Source: Tautonia marina (GTDB taxonomy: Bacteria > Planctomycetota > Planctomycetia > Isosphaerales > Isosphaeraceae). From it: a stretch of 64,000 nt of DNA. Shown piece after piece: positions 19,537 through 28,700 of the stretch. The stretch spans positions 186,001 through 250,000 of the forward strand of contig NZ_WEZF01000010.1 in the NCBI RefSeq assembly GCF_009177065.1, in the 5' to 3' direction. The position numbers and the translations under genes were made by a program. The notes beneath the pieces are model-generated. The model saw nothing but the letters and a program-made list of their open reading frames with translations. It ran no database searches and was not told the origin of the DNA. Numbering within the stretch: the stretch's first letter is position 1; every line of letters starts with the position of its first letter.

Positions 19537-21207
19537 ATGGCAACAATTGATCGACGCGGTCCCCAGGGCCGTGGCGAAGGTGGGCCACCCTCTCGCTGGT
19601 CCGGTCTTGTGGTGGGCCTGATCGCCGCCCTGGTCGTGGGTGGGTGGTTTCTGTACGGTGCATGTCGTCTTGAAGTCGGCAAGGGGAAGCAAGCCGTCCT
19701 GATCCGCAAGGTGGGGCACAATCTGGAACCCGGCATGGAGATCGCCGCGGCCTGGACCAAGGAGCGCGGCTACACCAAGGGAGTCCAGCCCGACGTCCTG
19801 ACCGAAGGCCGCTTCTTCTACAATCCGCTCTTCTGGGATTGGGAAATTACCGATCAGTTCCAGGTTCCCGAAGGCAAATGCGCGGTGACGGTCTCCCTGG
19901 TCGGCGATGAGCTCCCGGAAGGTCGGGTGCTGGCCGACGAGACACAGAAAGGCATCCGTCCCGGTGTGATCGAAGCGGGAGCCCGGGTCGCCTACAACCC
20001 TTACACCACCGAATTCCTCATCTTCGATCCGGTCGATGTGCCGACCGGCTCCCGAGGCGTCGTGACCTTGCTCTCTGGCCAAACCCCGAAAGACCCGAAC
20101 GTCGTGCTGGTCGATGAGGGGGAACGCGGCGTTCAGCTCAAGACCCTGCCCCCCGGCAAGTACTTCATCAACCCCTTCGAGCAGCGGATCAGCGTCGTCG
20201 ATTGCCGGACCCGCATCTTCGGGCTCAACGAGGACGCGGACATCACCTTCCTCTCGGCCGACGGCTTCAACATCTCGCTCGATGGCGCGGTCACCTTCCG
20301 CGTCTCCGAGGAACGGGCCGCCGAGGTCTTCGTCCTCTACAACGAAGATTTCAACGGCGAAGCCATCGACGATGAAATCATCGCCAAGATCATCACCCCG
20401 TATGCCCGTTCCATCTGCCGGGTCAACGGCTCGAAGCTCGACGCCGTGCAGTTCATCTCCGGCGACGACCGAGAGCTTTTCCAGCAAGACCTGGAGAGCA
20501 CGCTCTCGGCCCGTTGCGAGGATCAAGGCATTGAAATTCTCCAGGTCGCCGTCACGTCGGCCTCGGCCCCCGAGGAGATCCGCGCCCCGGTCCGAGCCCG
20601 AGAAGTCGCCAAGCAACAGCTCGAACAGTTCCTCCAGGAGAAACTTCAGCAAGAGTCTCAGGCCGAGCTCCGGGTCAAGAACCTGCTTGCCGAGCAAAAG
20701 GCCCGCCTGATCGAGGCCGAGCAAGAGGTCGTCGAGAAGACCACCAAGGCGATGCAGGATCAGGAGGTCGCCGTGACCGAGGGCGAGCAGCGGCTCGCCG
20801 TCACCCAGACCCAGCTCGAAGCGGCCAGGAACCGGGCCGCCGCCCTGCGGTCCGAGGCCCAGGCGTCGGCCGATGTCATCCGATTCAAGAACGAGGCGGA
20901 ACTGGCCGGCCTCGCCCTCCGCGTGACAGCCTTTGGCGGTGACGGTGGATCGCTCGCCCGGAACGTTCTCATCGGGAAACTCGCTCCCGCGTTCCAGTCG
21001 ATCCTCTCGAACTCCGACGGCCCGTTCATGGAGCTGTTCGGCTCCTTTGTCTCGGACACTCCGACCCCTGGTCTGACCCCAATGCCAGCGCCATCCCCTC
21101 GATCACCCGACCCGTCCGCGGGCAGTGATCCCCTGGCGAATGGTGACACCGACACCTCCGAGTCGCTCCCCAACAATCCCTTCCGAACTGCGGAGACGAA
21201 CCGATGA
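19537..21207 (+). CDS. SPFH/Band 7 membrane protein, first of a coupled pair
   Basis: The 556-residue protein has one transmembrane helix near its N-terminus (about residues 22-42), an SPFH domain (about 45-330) and a long charged alpha-helical region (about 340-450) rich in Glu, Gln and Ala that probably forms a coiled coil and oligomerises, as in flotillins. A low-complexity Pro/Ser tail follows. Its SD sequence GGAG (19526-19529) is seven bases before the ATG; an upstream in-frame start at 19495 is less likely. SPFH proteins build ring-like or lattice-like scaffolds at the inner membrane and often control proteases. The gene overlaps the next SPFH gene by ATGA. Confidence 0.85.
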   Translation: MATIDRRGPQGRGEGGPPSRWSGLVVGLIAALVVGGWFLYGACRLEVGKGKQAVLIRKVGHNLEPGMEIAAAWTKERGYTKGVQPDVLTEGRFFYNPLFWDWEITDQFQVPEGKCAVTVSLVGDELPEGRVLADETQKGIRPGVIEAGARVAYNPYTTEFLIFDPVDVPTGSRGVVTLLSGQTPKDPNVVLVDEGERGVQLKTLPPGKYFINPFEQRISVVDCRTRIFGLNEDADITFLSADGFNISLDGAVTFRVSEERAAEVFVLYNEDFNGEAIDDEIIAKIITPYARSICRVNGSKLDAVQFISGDDRELFQQDLESTLSARCEDQGIEILQVAVTSASAPEEIRAPVRAREVAKQQLEQFLQEKLQQESQAELRVKNLLAEQKARLIEAEQEVVEKTTKAMQDQEVAVTEGEQRLAVTQTQLEAARNRAAALRSEAQASADVIRFKNEAELAGLALRVTAFGGDGGSLARNVLIGKLAPAFQSILSNSDGPFMELFGSFVSDTPTPGLTPMPAPSPRSPDPSAGSDPLANGDTDTSESLPNNPFRTAETNR

Positions 21208-22961
21208 ACCCCCGAACGCTTCAACGCCTGATCGGGGTGGCCGTGACCCTGACGGCCCTCTTCGTCGGCGGCTACCTGATCGCCTGGAAGTGGGTCGTTT
21301 GCCGCGTCGAGGTCCCTCCCGGCGAGAGCCTCTTGCTGACCTACCGAGGCCCCTTCCCGCCCCTCCGATCGGTGCCGACCGCTCCCCGAGGAACGCTCGT
21401 CGAACTGGACCAGCGCGGTCGTCCTCAGCAGGTCGGCATTCTCCAAAATATGCTCGGGCCAGGACGGCACTTCATCAACCCACTCGAATACAAGTACGAA
21501 CGGATCAAGGATACCCTCGTCAAGCCGGGGGAGATCGGCGTTCTCACCGCCAAGTTCGGTGAGCAATTGCCACAAGGCCAGTACCTCGCCGATCGTGAAG
21601 GCCAGCGCGGCATTCAGCGGAAAGTGCTGACTCCCGGTCGATACCGGATCAATTCCTACGCCTACGACACAGAAATTCTTCCCGTCAACGCCTGCGTGAA
21701 AACCAATGGCGGCGTCCAGCACCAGGCTGGAGACGCCCTTCTGATTCCCGCGGGCTACGTTGGAGTCGTCACGAACCGCTCGGAGGATCTCCGAACCTCC
21801 GCTCGGCGTGGAACCCTCGATGACGTGCTTCAACCAGGCATCTACTACCTGAACCCTTATGCCACTCAGATCGACATCCTCAGCATTGGCTACAACGAGA
21901 CAACCCTCTCGGTTGAGGCCGAGGTTGGACCCGATGGCAAGCCTCTCTACAAGGCGATCGAGCCCGTCGGCGTCGATTCGGCAGCCCCCCTGGGCCGCGA
22001 TCCGGTCTACCGAAAAGACAAGGGCATCTGGTTCCTCTCACGTGATGGCTTCGACATCTTCCTGGACTTCACGACCATCTGGGGCATCCTCCCCGATCAG
22101 GCCCCCGACGTCATCCGACGCTTCGGCAAGTCCAGTGAAGAGGAACAGAACGTCTTGAAGGTCGTCGAGGAACAGGTTGTCCTGCCGGATATCGGCTCGA
22201 TCTGCCGGATCAACGGCTCCCGGCATGGTGCCGTCGACCTTCTCATCGGTGACAGCCGAGAAGCCTTCCAGACCGATACCTCCGAGGAACTGGAAGCCTC
22301 GTTGAAGCAAAAGAACATGACACTCCTGTTCGGTTTGCCTCGCCAGATTTATGTCCCGGCCGAGGTCCGAGAGCCGATTCAGCGTTCCAAGATCGCGACC
22401 GAAGTGAAGTTGACCAACGAGCAGAAACAGCTCACCGCCGAGGCCGAAGGCGACCTGCTGGAGGCCAAGGCCAAGGTTACCCTTGAGGAACGTCGGGTCG
22501 CCGCCGAAACCGAAAAACTGTTTGCCTCTGCCCTGGCTGAGGGTGAAAAGCAAGCCCGGCAAATCGAGGCCGAAACCGAAAAACTCGTTGCCGAACTCGA
22601 CGCGCAGACCGCCGCCATTCAGGCGGACATTACCACCACCATCGGCGAGGCCGAGGCGGAGAAGGTCGAGTTGACCAACGCCGCGCAGGCCGAGCGTTAC
22701 CAACGCTACGTCGAGACGCTCGGAGGCCCCGAGGCCTACAACCGTTACCTCTTTGCCGAGAACCTACCCGACGATCTCCGCCTCGGCATCTTCCACGCAG
22801 GACCGGGCACCTTCTGGACGGATCTTCGCGGCTTCGAGCAAGCCTTGCTCGGCAAGCTCGCATCCGATTCGATCGCGCCGGGATCTTCGCCCGATGATCT
22901 CCCTGCTTCCAGCCCGAGCGTGCCTCGGCCTGCATCCGTCCGCAGCTCGGATCGACGCTGA
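21204..22961 (+). CDS. SPFH/Band 7 membrane protein, second of a coupled pair
   Basis: The 585-residue protein has an N-terminal transmembrane helix at about 8-30, SPFH-type sequence to about residue 390, then a charged helical region (about 390-500, with repeated TAEAEGDLLEAKAKV-like segments) and a low-complexity Ser/Pro C-terminus. It shares its architecture with the protein just upstream; similar segments include the INGSRHGAVD and VNGSKLDAVQ stretches. The start overlaps the previous stop (ATGA). The two are probably made in fixed ratio and co-assemble, as HflK and HflC do, but no protease gene is next to them. Confidence 0.85.
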   Translation: MNPRTLQRLIGVAVTLTALFVGGYLIAWKWVVCRVEVPPGESLLLTYRGPFPPLRSVPTAPRGTLVELDQRGRPQQVGILQNMLGPGRHFINPLEYKYERIKDTLVKPGEIGVLTAKFGEQLPQGQYLADREGQRGIQRKVLTPGRYRINSYAYDTEILPVNACVKTNGGVQHQAGDALLIPAGYVGVVTNRSEDLRTSARRGTLDDVLQPGIYYLNPYATQIDILSIGYNETTLSVEAEVGPDGKPLYKAIEPVGVDSAAPLGRDPVYRKDKGIWFLSRDGFDIFLDFTTIWGILPDQAPDVIRRFGKSSEEEQNVLKVVEEQVVLPDIGSICRINGSRHGAVDLLIGDSREAFQTDTSEELEASLKQKNMTLLFGLPRQIYVPAEVREPIQRSKIATEVKLTNEQKQLTAEAEGDLLEAKAKVTLEERRVAAETEKLFASALAEGEKQARQIEAETEKLVAELDAQTAAIQADITTTIGEAEAEKVELTNAAQAERYQRYVETLGGPEAYNRYLFAENLPDDLRLGIFHAGPGTFWTDLRGFEQALLGKLASDSIAPGSSPDDLPASSPSVPRPASVRSSDRR

Positions 22962-22999
22962 ACCATGCCAATCACTGTCGATTCATGAAATCACCTCGC

Positions 23000-23035
23000 C
23001 CTCGCCCTGAGCCGATACCTCAGGGCGAGGGTTTC
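23000..23035. terminator. Terminator hairpin between the SPFH and Ldh genes (convergent)
   Basis: CCTCGCCCTGAG at 23000-23011 pairs perfectly with CTCAGGGCGAGG at 23019-23030 around a seven-base loop. GTTTCTC follows on the plus strand. It can serve both converging transcripts. Confidence 0.8.
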
Positions 23036-23060
23036 TCACAGAACCGACCGCAATTCTGGC

Positions 23061-24176
23061 TCACCCGTCAATCTCCAGAGACGGAACCGTCACACCCAGC
23101 GCCTCGGCCAGTTCGACCAGTTTCGACCAGTGGCCGTCCGACAGCGCAATCCCCTCTCGGGTCCGAGTTTCCATGACCCTCCGTTCCGGATCGCCCGGCA
23201 AGGTGATCGAATCCACCCCCTCGGCCGTTGGCGTGTTCCGGACGAATCGGGAGACACAGGTCGATTCCCGGAGCATCGCATCCCGCCCCGCAAACCGCGC
23301 TGGGTCGAGCAGTATGAACAGCAGGTTGTTCCCTCGGGCCGGTAGAGCCCCTTCATGGCAAGCCCTTCCCCCGGAGAAACCAGCGGCCAGCATGTCGAGC
23401 ACCAGGGCCAGGCCGAAACCCTTGTAGGCCTGCGTTCCTCCCATCGGCAGGATCGAACCTGATGGCTCGGTATAGAGCACGCTCGGATCGGTCGTCGGCT
23501 TCCCTTCATGATCAAGCAGCCAGCCCTCGGGAACCGGCTGCTTGTTGATGTGATAAACCCTTACCTTTCCTTCCGCAGCGACGCTAGTGCCGAAATCAAG
23601 CACAACCGGCCCGTCCTCTGTCGGCACGGCGGCGCAAAGCGGGTTGGTCCCGAGCCTCGGCTCCAACCCTCCCGGCGGAGAAACTCGCTGACCGGCGCCA
23701 TTGTTATTGACCGTGGCAAGCAGGACTAGATCGAGAGCCGCGGCCCGTTCGGCATACTCACCCAACCGCCCGATATGGCCGCAGTCCTTCGCGGCTCCGG
23801 CCGCGATCCCCATTGCCTGGGCCTTGGGAATCAGGTGATCGAGCAATCGGTGCGCTTGCACCTGTCCGAATCCCCATTGTCCATCGGCGACGATCAGGGC
23901 TGGTCCCTCGCTCTCAATCTTCAGCGGAACGCCGGGCTTGTAGATTCCCTCCTGGACGAAGCCCACATATTGCGGCACGCGCATCACGCCGTGTGAGTCG
24001 TGTCCTCGCAGGTTCGCACCCACCAACCCCTCGGCAACCACCTTCGCTTCCTCGACAGGCACGCCGACGGCATCGAAGATCCGGACGGTGAACTCGTGAA
24101 GGGACTCGGGTCGGATCGTCGGCACGGTATCGGCTCCCTGATTGTGGTGCGAAGGTACGCTCAAGACCTCGATCAT
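23061..24176 (-). CDS. Malate/L-lactate dehydrogenase family oxidoreductase (Ldh/YlbC type)
   Basis: The 371-residue protein belongs to the malate/L-sulfolactate/L-lactate dehydrogenase family, which uses NAD(P)H in a fold unrelated to classic LDH. Family signatures visible are ANLRGHDSHGVMRVPQYVGF near the N-terminus and GFGLALVLDMLAAGFSGG in the C-terminal half. Substrates include 2-oxo acids, ureidoglycolate or delta-1-piperideine-2-carboxylate. It lies 19 bases downstream of the phzF-like gene on the same strand and is the last gene before a terminator. The start at 24176 is chosen since an upstream ATG in frame would overlap the preceding gene; a GTG at 24125 is an alternative. Confidence 0.85.
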   Translation of the reverse strand: MIEVLSVPSHHNQGADTVPTIRPESLHEFTVRIFDAVGVPVEEAKVVAEGLVGANLRGHDSHGVMRVPQYVGFVQEGIYKPGVPLKIESEGPALIVADGQWGFGQVQAHRLLDHLIPKAQAMGIAAGAAKDCGHIGRLGEYAERAAALDLVLLATVNNNGAGQRVSPPGGLEPRLGTNPLCAAVPTEDGPVVLDFGTSVAAEGKVRVYHINKQPVPEGWLLDHEGKPTTDPSVLYTEPSGSILPMGGTQAYKGFGLALVLDMLAAGFSGGRACHEGALPARGNNLLFILLDPARFAGRDAMLRESTCVSRFVRNTPTAEGVDSITLPGDPERRVMETRTREGIALSDGHWSKLVELAEALGVTVPSLEIDG

Positions 24177-24195
24177 ACTTGCCCATGCCGCGAAT

Positions 24196-25044
24196 TCAAC
24201 GGCCGCCAGGAATGGGCCAATCCACCGCCCCGACGGGCGATTCCACCAGCTCACCCCTCAAGACTGTCACCGCCTGCCCGGCCAGCTCCACTCGATCGCC
24301 GAGCACCTGAACATGAACCCGGCCACCTCGCGTCGAAACCTGCTCTCCCACCAGAACGTTCCGTCCCAGCCGGTCGCTCCAGAACGGCCCCAGGGCACAG
24401 TGTGCCGATCCGGTGACCGGATCTTCATCGACTCCCGCGGCCGGGGCGAAGAAGCGGGAGACAAAATCAACCCCTTCCCGCTGCGAGGCTGCCGTCACAA
24501 TCGATCCCCTGATGGGCAGCAGCCGAAGGCGTCCCAGATCCGGAGCCAGGGCTCGCACCTCAGCCTCGTCGTTCAGTTCGACAAGCATGTCCATCCGGTT
24601 TCCCCCCACGAATCGAGGGGTGGTGCCCAATGCTTCGCACAAGCCCGCTGGTGCCTCCCGCACTCGAATCGGCTCGGCCGGGAAGTCGAGGGCAATCAGC
24701 GATCCAGACCGTCGAGCCGAAAGGCGACCGGAGCGGGTCTGAAACACCGCCGTCGCTTCGAGAGGAAGATGCTGATCTTCCCAGAGCACATGCGCCGCGG
24801 CCAGGGTGGCGTGGCCGCACAAATCGACCTCGACCGTTGGCGTGAACCATCGCAAACGATACGCGCCGTACTCCTCTTCGGCCGACTCCGGAACCACAAA
24901 CGCGGTTTCCGAGAGATTCATCTCCCGCGCAACGTTCTGCATCCACGACTCGTCCGCGGGACCGTCGAGCACACAGACCGCCGCCGGATTTCCGGCAAAC
25001 GGGCGATCCGCGAAGGCATCCACGTGAACAATCCGCTGGCCCAT
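24196..25044 (-). CDS. PhzF-like isomerase
   Basis: The 282-residue protein has the PhzF/DAP-epimerase-like fold. Signatures are VDAFADRPFAGNPAAVCVL at the start, NLSETAFVV with the catalytic Glu, DLCGHATLAAAHVL, and DPVTGSAHCALG near the end. The named member PhzF isomerises dihydro-hydroxyanthranilate in phenazine synthesis, but no other phenazine genes are nearby and most relatives have other, unknown substrates. The start was moved to the ATG at 25044, since the longer frame begins before the domain. It lies between the peroxiredoxin-kinase gene and the dehydrogenase on the same strand, so the three probably share a transcript. Confidence 0.88.
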   Translation of the reverse strand: MGQRIVHVDAFADRPFAGNPAAVCVLDGPADESWMQNVAREMNLSETAFVVPESAEEEYGAYRLRWFTPTVEVDLCGHATLAAAHVLWEDQHLPLEATAVFQTRSGRLSARRSGSLIALDFPAEPIRVREAPAGLCEALGTTPRFVGGNRMDMLVELNDEAEVRALAPDLGRLRLLPIRGSIVTAASQREGVDFVSRFFAPAAGVDEDPVTGSAHCALGPFWSDRLGRNVLVGEQVSTRGGRVHVQVLGDRVELAGQAVTVLRGELVESPVGAVDWPIPGGR

Positions 25045-25111
25045 TGATTCCAGATTCCTGAAGACGGGTGATCTCGGAAGACGCTGCGTTCGTCCCCTTC
25101 TCGAAGAAACG

Positions 25112-26551
25112 TTACGTGTCGTCACCAAAAGGTTCGCGTTCCGGTGTCCGAACACCCTGGATTGCCTCGAATTGATCGAGCGCGAGGGGAAGTTGCTCGG
25201 CAATCTGTTGCATGGTCAAGGTCCGTCGGCTGGGGTCCGGCTCCAGTGCCCGCCGGACGATCGTCGCGAAGGAATCCGGGACCTCTGCGGCAAGCGTTTC
25301 GGGGTCGATCGTTCGGATGGCGTCGAGCGCCTGAAGAATCGTCCTCGCCTGAATCGTCGGCCGACCGGTCAAGAGTTCGAACAGGATCGATCCCATTGCA
25401 AACAGGTCCGAGGCCATCGAGGAGGGCTCGCCTCTCACCTGTTCCGGCGCCATGTAGCCAGGGGTGCCCGTCAGCCCGGCAGAGGTCCCCAGGTCGTCGC
25501 GATCCACCGTATCCATCGGGTCGGCGGGATGTTCGATCCGACGAGCGAGCCCGAAATCGACGATCTTCGCATGCCCCGAGGCATCGACCAGGATGTTCTG
25601 CGGCTTCAGATCTCCATGAACCACCCCCGCCTCATGAGCCGCGGCCATGCCCAGAGCAATCTGTCGGGCAATCTCGACCGCTTCGGCGATCGTCAATGTG
25701 CCCGAGGCAATCAAACGGTCAAGTCGCGTCCCATCGAGATATTCCATCGCGATGAGCGGAACACCGTCGTTGTCATCCACGGCATAAACGGTACAGATAT
25801 TCGGGTGATTCAACCCAGCCGCGACCCGCGCCTCATCGAGTAACGCTCGCGGCCGAGCACTGACTCCCGGTCTGAGCACCTTCAAGGCCACCGGCCGCCG
25901 GAGCGTCTCATCGATGGCAAGAAAGACTGCCGCGAAGCTCCCTTCCCCCAGCCGTCGCTCGATCCGATACTGCGCCACAACCCGTCCCGGAGCCAGGAGC
26001 CGGGTCGGATCGAGGACCGCGTCTCCCAGACCCCAACCCGAGGGACACATCCCTCCGCTTTGCAAGGCACCGAGAACGCGGAGCACTTCGTCAGCCCGTC
26101 GGCCAACCCCAAGCGCATGGACCGTTTGATATTGGATCTTCCCGTCCGGATCAATCAAAAACAATCCCCGCAACGCAACTCCTGGAGGGTCCTGGTACAC
26201 GCCGAATTCACGGCTGACACGACCTCCCTCGTCGCTGGCCAGGGGAAAGGCAATCGCACCGAGTCCCCCGCGTTCCGGTTCCGTCGCGAGCCATCGACGA
26301 TGCGAATCAATCGAGTCGCAATTGATGCCGAGAATCGCGCAATTCATTCGAGCAAACTGATCGACTCGGTCAGCCAGTGCTGTCAGTTCGGTCGGACAGA
26401 TCAGGGAGAAATCCCTCGGGTAGAAGATCAGGGCCAACCACCGCCCCTGATAGTCGATCAACCGGACCCGACCCATCCCCTTATCCGCCGAAACGGCCGG
26501 CAGGTCGAATTCCGGAGCAGCGCGGCCGATCATCGGCTCGACAACGGACAT
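25112..26551 (-). CDS. Peroxiredoxin-Ser/Thr protein kinase fusion
   Basis: The 479-residue protein joins two complete enzymes. Residues 1-180 are an AhpC/TSA peroxiredoxin with peroxidatic Cys52 in LICPTELTALA and a second Cys169 in GGMCPSGWG at the position of the resolving Cys of typical two-Cys enzymes. Residues about 196-455 are a Hanks kinase with glycine loop LGEGSFAAVF, Lys224, catalytic loop HGDLKPQN with Asp314, DFG Asp332 and GTPGYMAPEQ. It is a non-RD kinase like its neighbour at 18 kb. There is no frameshift, stop or linker repeat between domains, and no membrane segment. The fusion suggests direct control of kinase activity by peroxide or thiol state. The gene has the PhzF-like and Ldh-like genes downstream. 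Confidence 0.92.
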   Translation of the reverse strand: MSVVEPMIGRAAPEFDLPAVSADKGMGRVRLIDYQGRWLALIFYPRDFSLICPTELTALADRVDQFARMNCAILGINCDSIDSHRRWLATEPERGGLGAIAFPLASDEGGRVSREFGVYQDPPGVALRGLFLIDPDGKIQYQTVHALGVGRRADEVLRVLGALQSGGMCPSGWGLGDAVLDPTRLLAPGRVVAQYRIERRLGEGSFAAVFLAIDETLRRPVALKVLRPGVSARPRALLDEARVAAGLNHPNICTVYAVDDNDGVPLIAMEYLDGTRLDRLIASGTLTIAEAVEIARQIALGMAAAHEAGVVHGDLKPQNILVDASGHAKIVDFGLARRIEHPADPMDTVDRDDLGTSAGLTGTPGYMAPEQVRGEPSSMASDLFAMGSILFELLTGRPTIQARTILQALDAIRTIDPETLAAEVPDSFATIVRRALEPDPSRRTLTMQQIAEQLPLALDQFEAIQGVRTPEREPFGDDT

Positions 26552-26845
26552 CCAACTGTCTCCAACACAGACGTTCCAGGATCACCTCGAGCGACGGAAA
26601 CCGTACGATTGGCCCGACGGTTCTATCATAGAGCAACCTCGGAGCGTACGAACCATCGCCCGTGAATTCCCCTGCCGGTGCATTCCCTTCTCACGCCTCC
26701 TCCATGACGACCATCTTCCTTCTCCTTTGAAGTGTCACCGTGAGGATGACTCAGCCCACCCCCTTGTTGACACCGAAGGATTTTCCTGGTCAATAAGATC
26801 CTGCCCGGGACACTTCGATCCATTTGACCGAAGGAGACGCATGCA
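26552..26845. other. Intergenic region between divergent genes, with a -35-like element
   Basis: A perfect TTGACA is at 26767-26772; the best -10 at the right spacing is weak (TCAATA at 26790). It probably serves the lipoprotein gene that starts at 26846. No other gene is evident between the peroxiredoxin-kinase start and this lipoprotein. Confidence 0.4.
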
Positions 26846-27316
26846 ATGATCAAACATCAGGCAGTGATGGTTCTTCTCTCACTCGTTGTCTCAACACCAA
26901 TGCTCGGCTGCGGTGGTGGAGGCGGGCCGAAACCTCCCATGGGGAAAGTTTCGGGAACGGTGACCCACAACGGAAGCCCGCTGACCGAAGGCTCCGTCGT
27001 CTTCTCTCCCGCTCAGGATAAAGGCTCCGACACGGGGCATGTTGCTATCGGCAAAATCGACACCAATGGACGTTTTGTCCTGACAACGTTCAACACCGGC
27101 GATGGAGCGGTCCTTGGCCAGCACGTCGTGACCATCCAGGCCAAGACCGCACCGAAGACCACTCCGGAACCGAACCCGGACGGCACAATTACGTTTGAGT
27201 ATTCCCTTGGTGGCGGCGCGACGATTCCCGCCAAATATGAAAATCCCGAGCAATCACCGCTCCGCTATACGGTCGAACCCGGTTCAAATACTTTCGAAAT
27301 CGACCTCACTGACTGA
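26846..27316 (+). CDS. Small lipoprotein with a transthyretin-like (carboxypeptidase-regulatory) fold
   Basis: The 156-residue protein has a lipoprotein signal, MIKHQAVMVLLSLVVST then PMLGC with lipidated Cys at 22, and a glycine run GGGGG. The mature part has KVSGTVTHNGSPLTEGSVVF and IDTNGRFVL, the pattern of beta-sandwich modules that planctomycetes place in many secreted lipoproteins, often near DUF1559 genes as here. The ribosome site AAGGAG at 26831-26836 fixes the ATG. It is probably anchored in a membrane facing the periplasm; no partner or enzymatic role is known. Confidence 0.8.
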   Translation: MIKHQAVMVLLSLVVSTPMLGCGGGGGPKPPMGKVSGTVTHNGSPLTEGSVVFSPAQDKGSDTGHVAIGKIDTNGRFVLTTFNTGDGAVLGQHVVTIQAKTAPKTTPEPNPDGTITFEYSLGGGATIPAKYENPEQSPLRYTVEPGSNTFEIDLTD

Positions 27317-27362
27317 GGGAGAACCAGCCGCCCCTATTCCGAGAACGTCCGGGCAAAGGATT

Positions 27363-28565
27363 TCAACGCCATCGAAGGCTGAGCAGTCCTTGCCGAGCCG
27401 CCTCATGGTTCGGATCGCAAGCCAGGGCGGCCTGAAACCAGGCCGCCGCCATCTTCGAATCATTCAATTCGAGGCAGAGCGTTCCGAGCCGATAGCGGAC
27501 TTCGGCCGAATCGGGCGACTGGTCGGCCTCTCGAATCAGGTTCGAAATGGCGGTTTTCACCTCGGTTAACTCCTGAGAGCGGGCCAGATCCTGGTCGGCC
27601 TGCTCCGGATGCCCGAGTCGCCGGTGGGCCTGGCTCCGGAGATAGAATCCGTCGGGATTGATCGGCTCTGCGCCCAGTGCCTCATCCAACGCCTCGACTG
27701 CGGCCGAGAAGTTTCCTTCAGCCAGGTCGATGCGTGCCCGTTCGGCAAGCATGGCCGGATCATCAGGAACGGCGTTCAAGCCCTGCTCAAGGTGGTGTCG
27801 AGCGTCGGCTCGCTCACCCACTTCATACAGGCTGCGGGCCAGCAAAACCAACCGATCCGGCTCATTGACTCGTCCCCGACAGGCTTCGAGCAACCGGATC
27901 GCCTCGTCGTGGCGGCTCAGTTCCATCAAGACCTCCGCCAGTTCCATCCGTACGTCCGGCTGATCGGCATTGGCCTTCAAGGATGCCTGATACGCGTCTC
28001 GGGCCTCCTCGTATTCGGCATGTTCTTTCTGGATCAATCCCATCGTCCGCCACGCGGGAGCGTCGCCGGGCTGGAGCCGAGTCAAGGTCTCAAGCGAATC
28101 AATCGCAGTCGATAGATCTCCCAGTTCATACGAAGCGGCGGCCAGCCACCGAAGCGTCTCGATCTGGTCGGGTCGCCGGCGAAGCGCGTCCTGAAACCAA
28201 ACCGCCGCACGGAGCGTTTGCCCCGCCGCCATCAGCGTTCGACCTTTCCAGAACGCCGTTTCGGCCGCCAGGGGCCCCTCGGCATCAATCTGGTCGAGTG
28301 GCTCGACCGCCTCCGATGGTCGTCCTCGATCAATCGCTGCCCGAGCTCGAAGTAACAAGGCCCGAGGTCGCGTTTCCGGCTCTTTGGCGGGAACGTCAAG
28401 CCATTGCAATGCCTCAATGGGACTTCCATCTTCCAGGAGTCGCTCGGCCTCTTGAAGATGACGTTCGGGCCGCCCCTGCCACCAGTACACTGTCACCACG
28501 CCCAGTAGAAGCACCACAGCAACGACCATCAGTCCAAGCCATCGGGATCTCTCCATTGCAGACAT
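27363..28565 (-). CDS. Membrane-anchored TPR repeat protein
   Basis: The 400-residue protein has an N-terminal transmembrane helix (about residues 10-30, LMVVAVVLLLGVVTVYWW) and then about ten tetratricopeptide-like helix pairs to the end, as in WLAAASYELGDLSTAIDSLETL and YLRSQAHRRLGHPEQADQDLA. Such proteins are scaffolds that bind partners in the periplasm or at the membrane. The gene faces away from the DUF1559 gene; a shared divergent promoter region of about 130 bases separates them. An ATG three codons in (28556) is a possible alternative start. Confidence 0.82.
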   Translation of the reverse strand: MSAMERSRWLGLMVVAVVLLLGVVTVYWWQGRPERHLQEAERLLEDGSPIEALQWLDVPAKEPETRPRALLLRARAAIDRGRPSEAVEPLDQIDAEGPLAAETAFWKGRTLMAAGQTLRAAVWFQDALRRRPDQIETLRWLAAASYELGDLSTAIDSLETLTRLQPGDAPAWRTMGLIQKEHAEYEEARDAYQASLKANADQPDVRMELAEVLMELSRHDEAIRLLEACRGRVNEPDRLVLLARSLYEVGERADARHHLEQGLNAVPDDPAMLAERARIDLAEGNFSAAVEALDEALGAEPINPDGFYLRSQAHRRLGHPEQADQDLARSQELTEVKTAISNLIREADQSPDSAEVRYRLGTLCLELNDSKMAAAWFQAALACDPNHEAARQGLLSLRWR

Positions 28566-28700
28566 CCACCAACGAAAAAAAAGGAATGATCAAGCGGATT
28601 TTTTGTTGACTCACCCGTGGTTATGCACCAGCATGACATACGCCTTTCATTATGAGTCGTGCATGAAGGCTTGACAAGCGAATCAAGGAGACGCTTCGGC

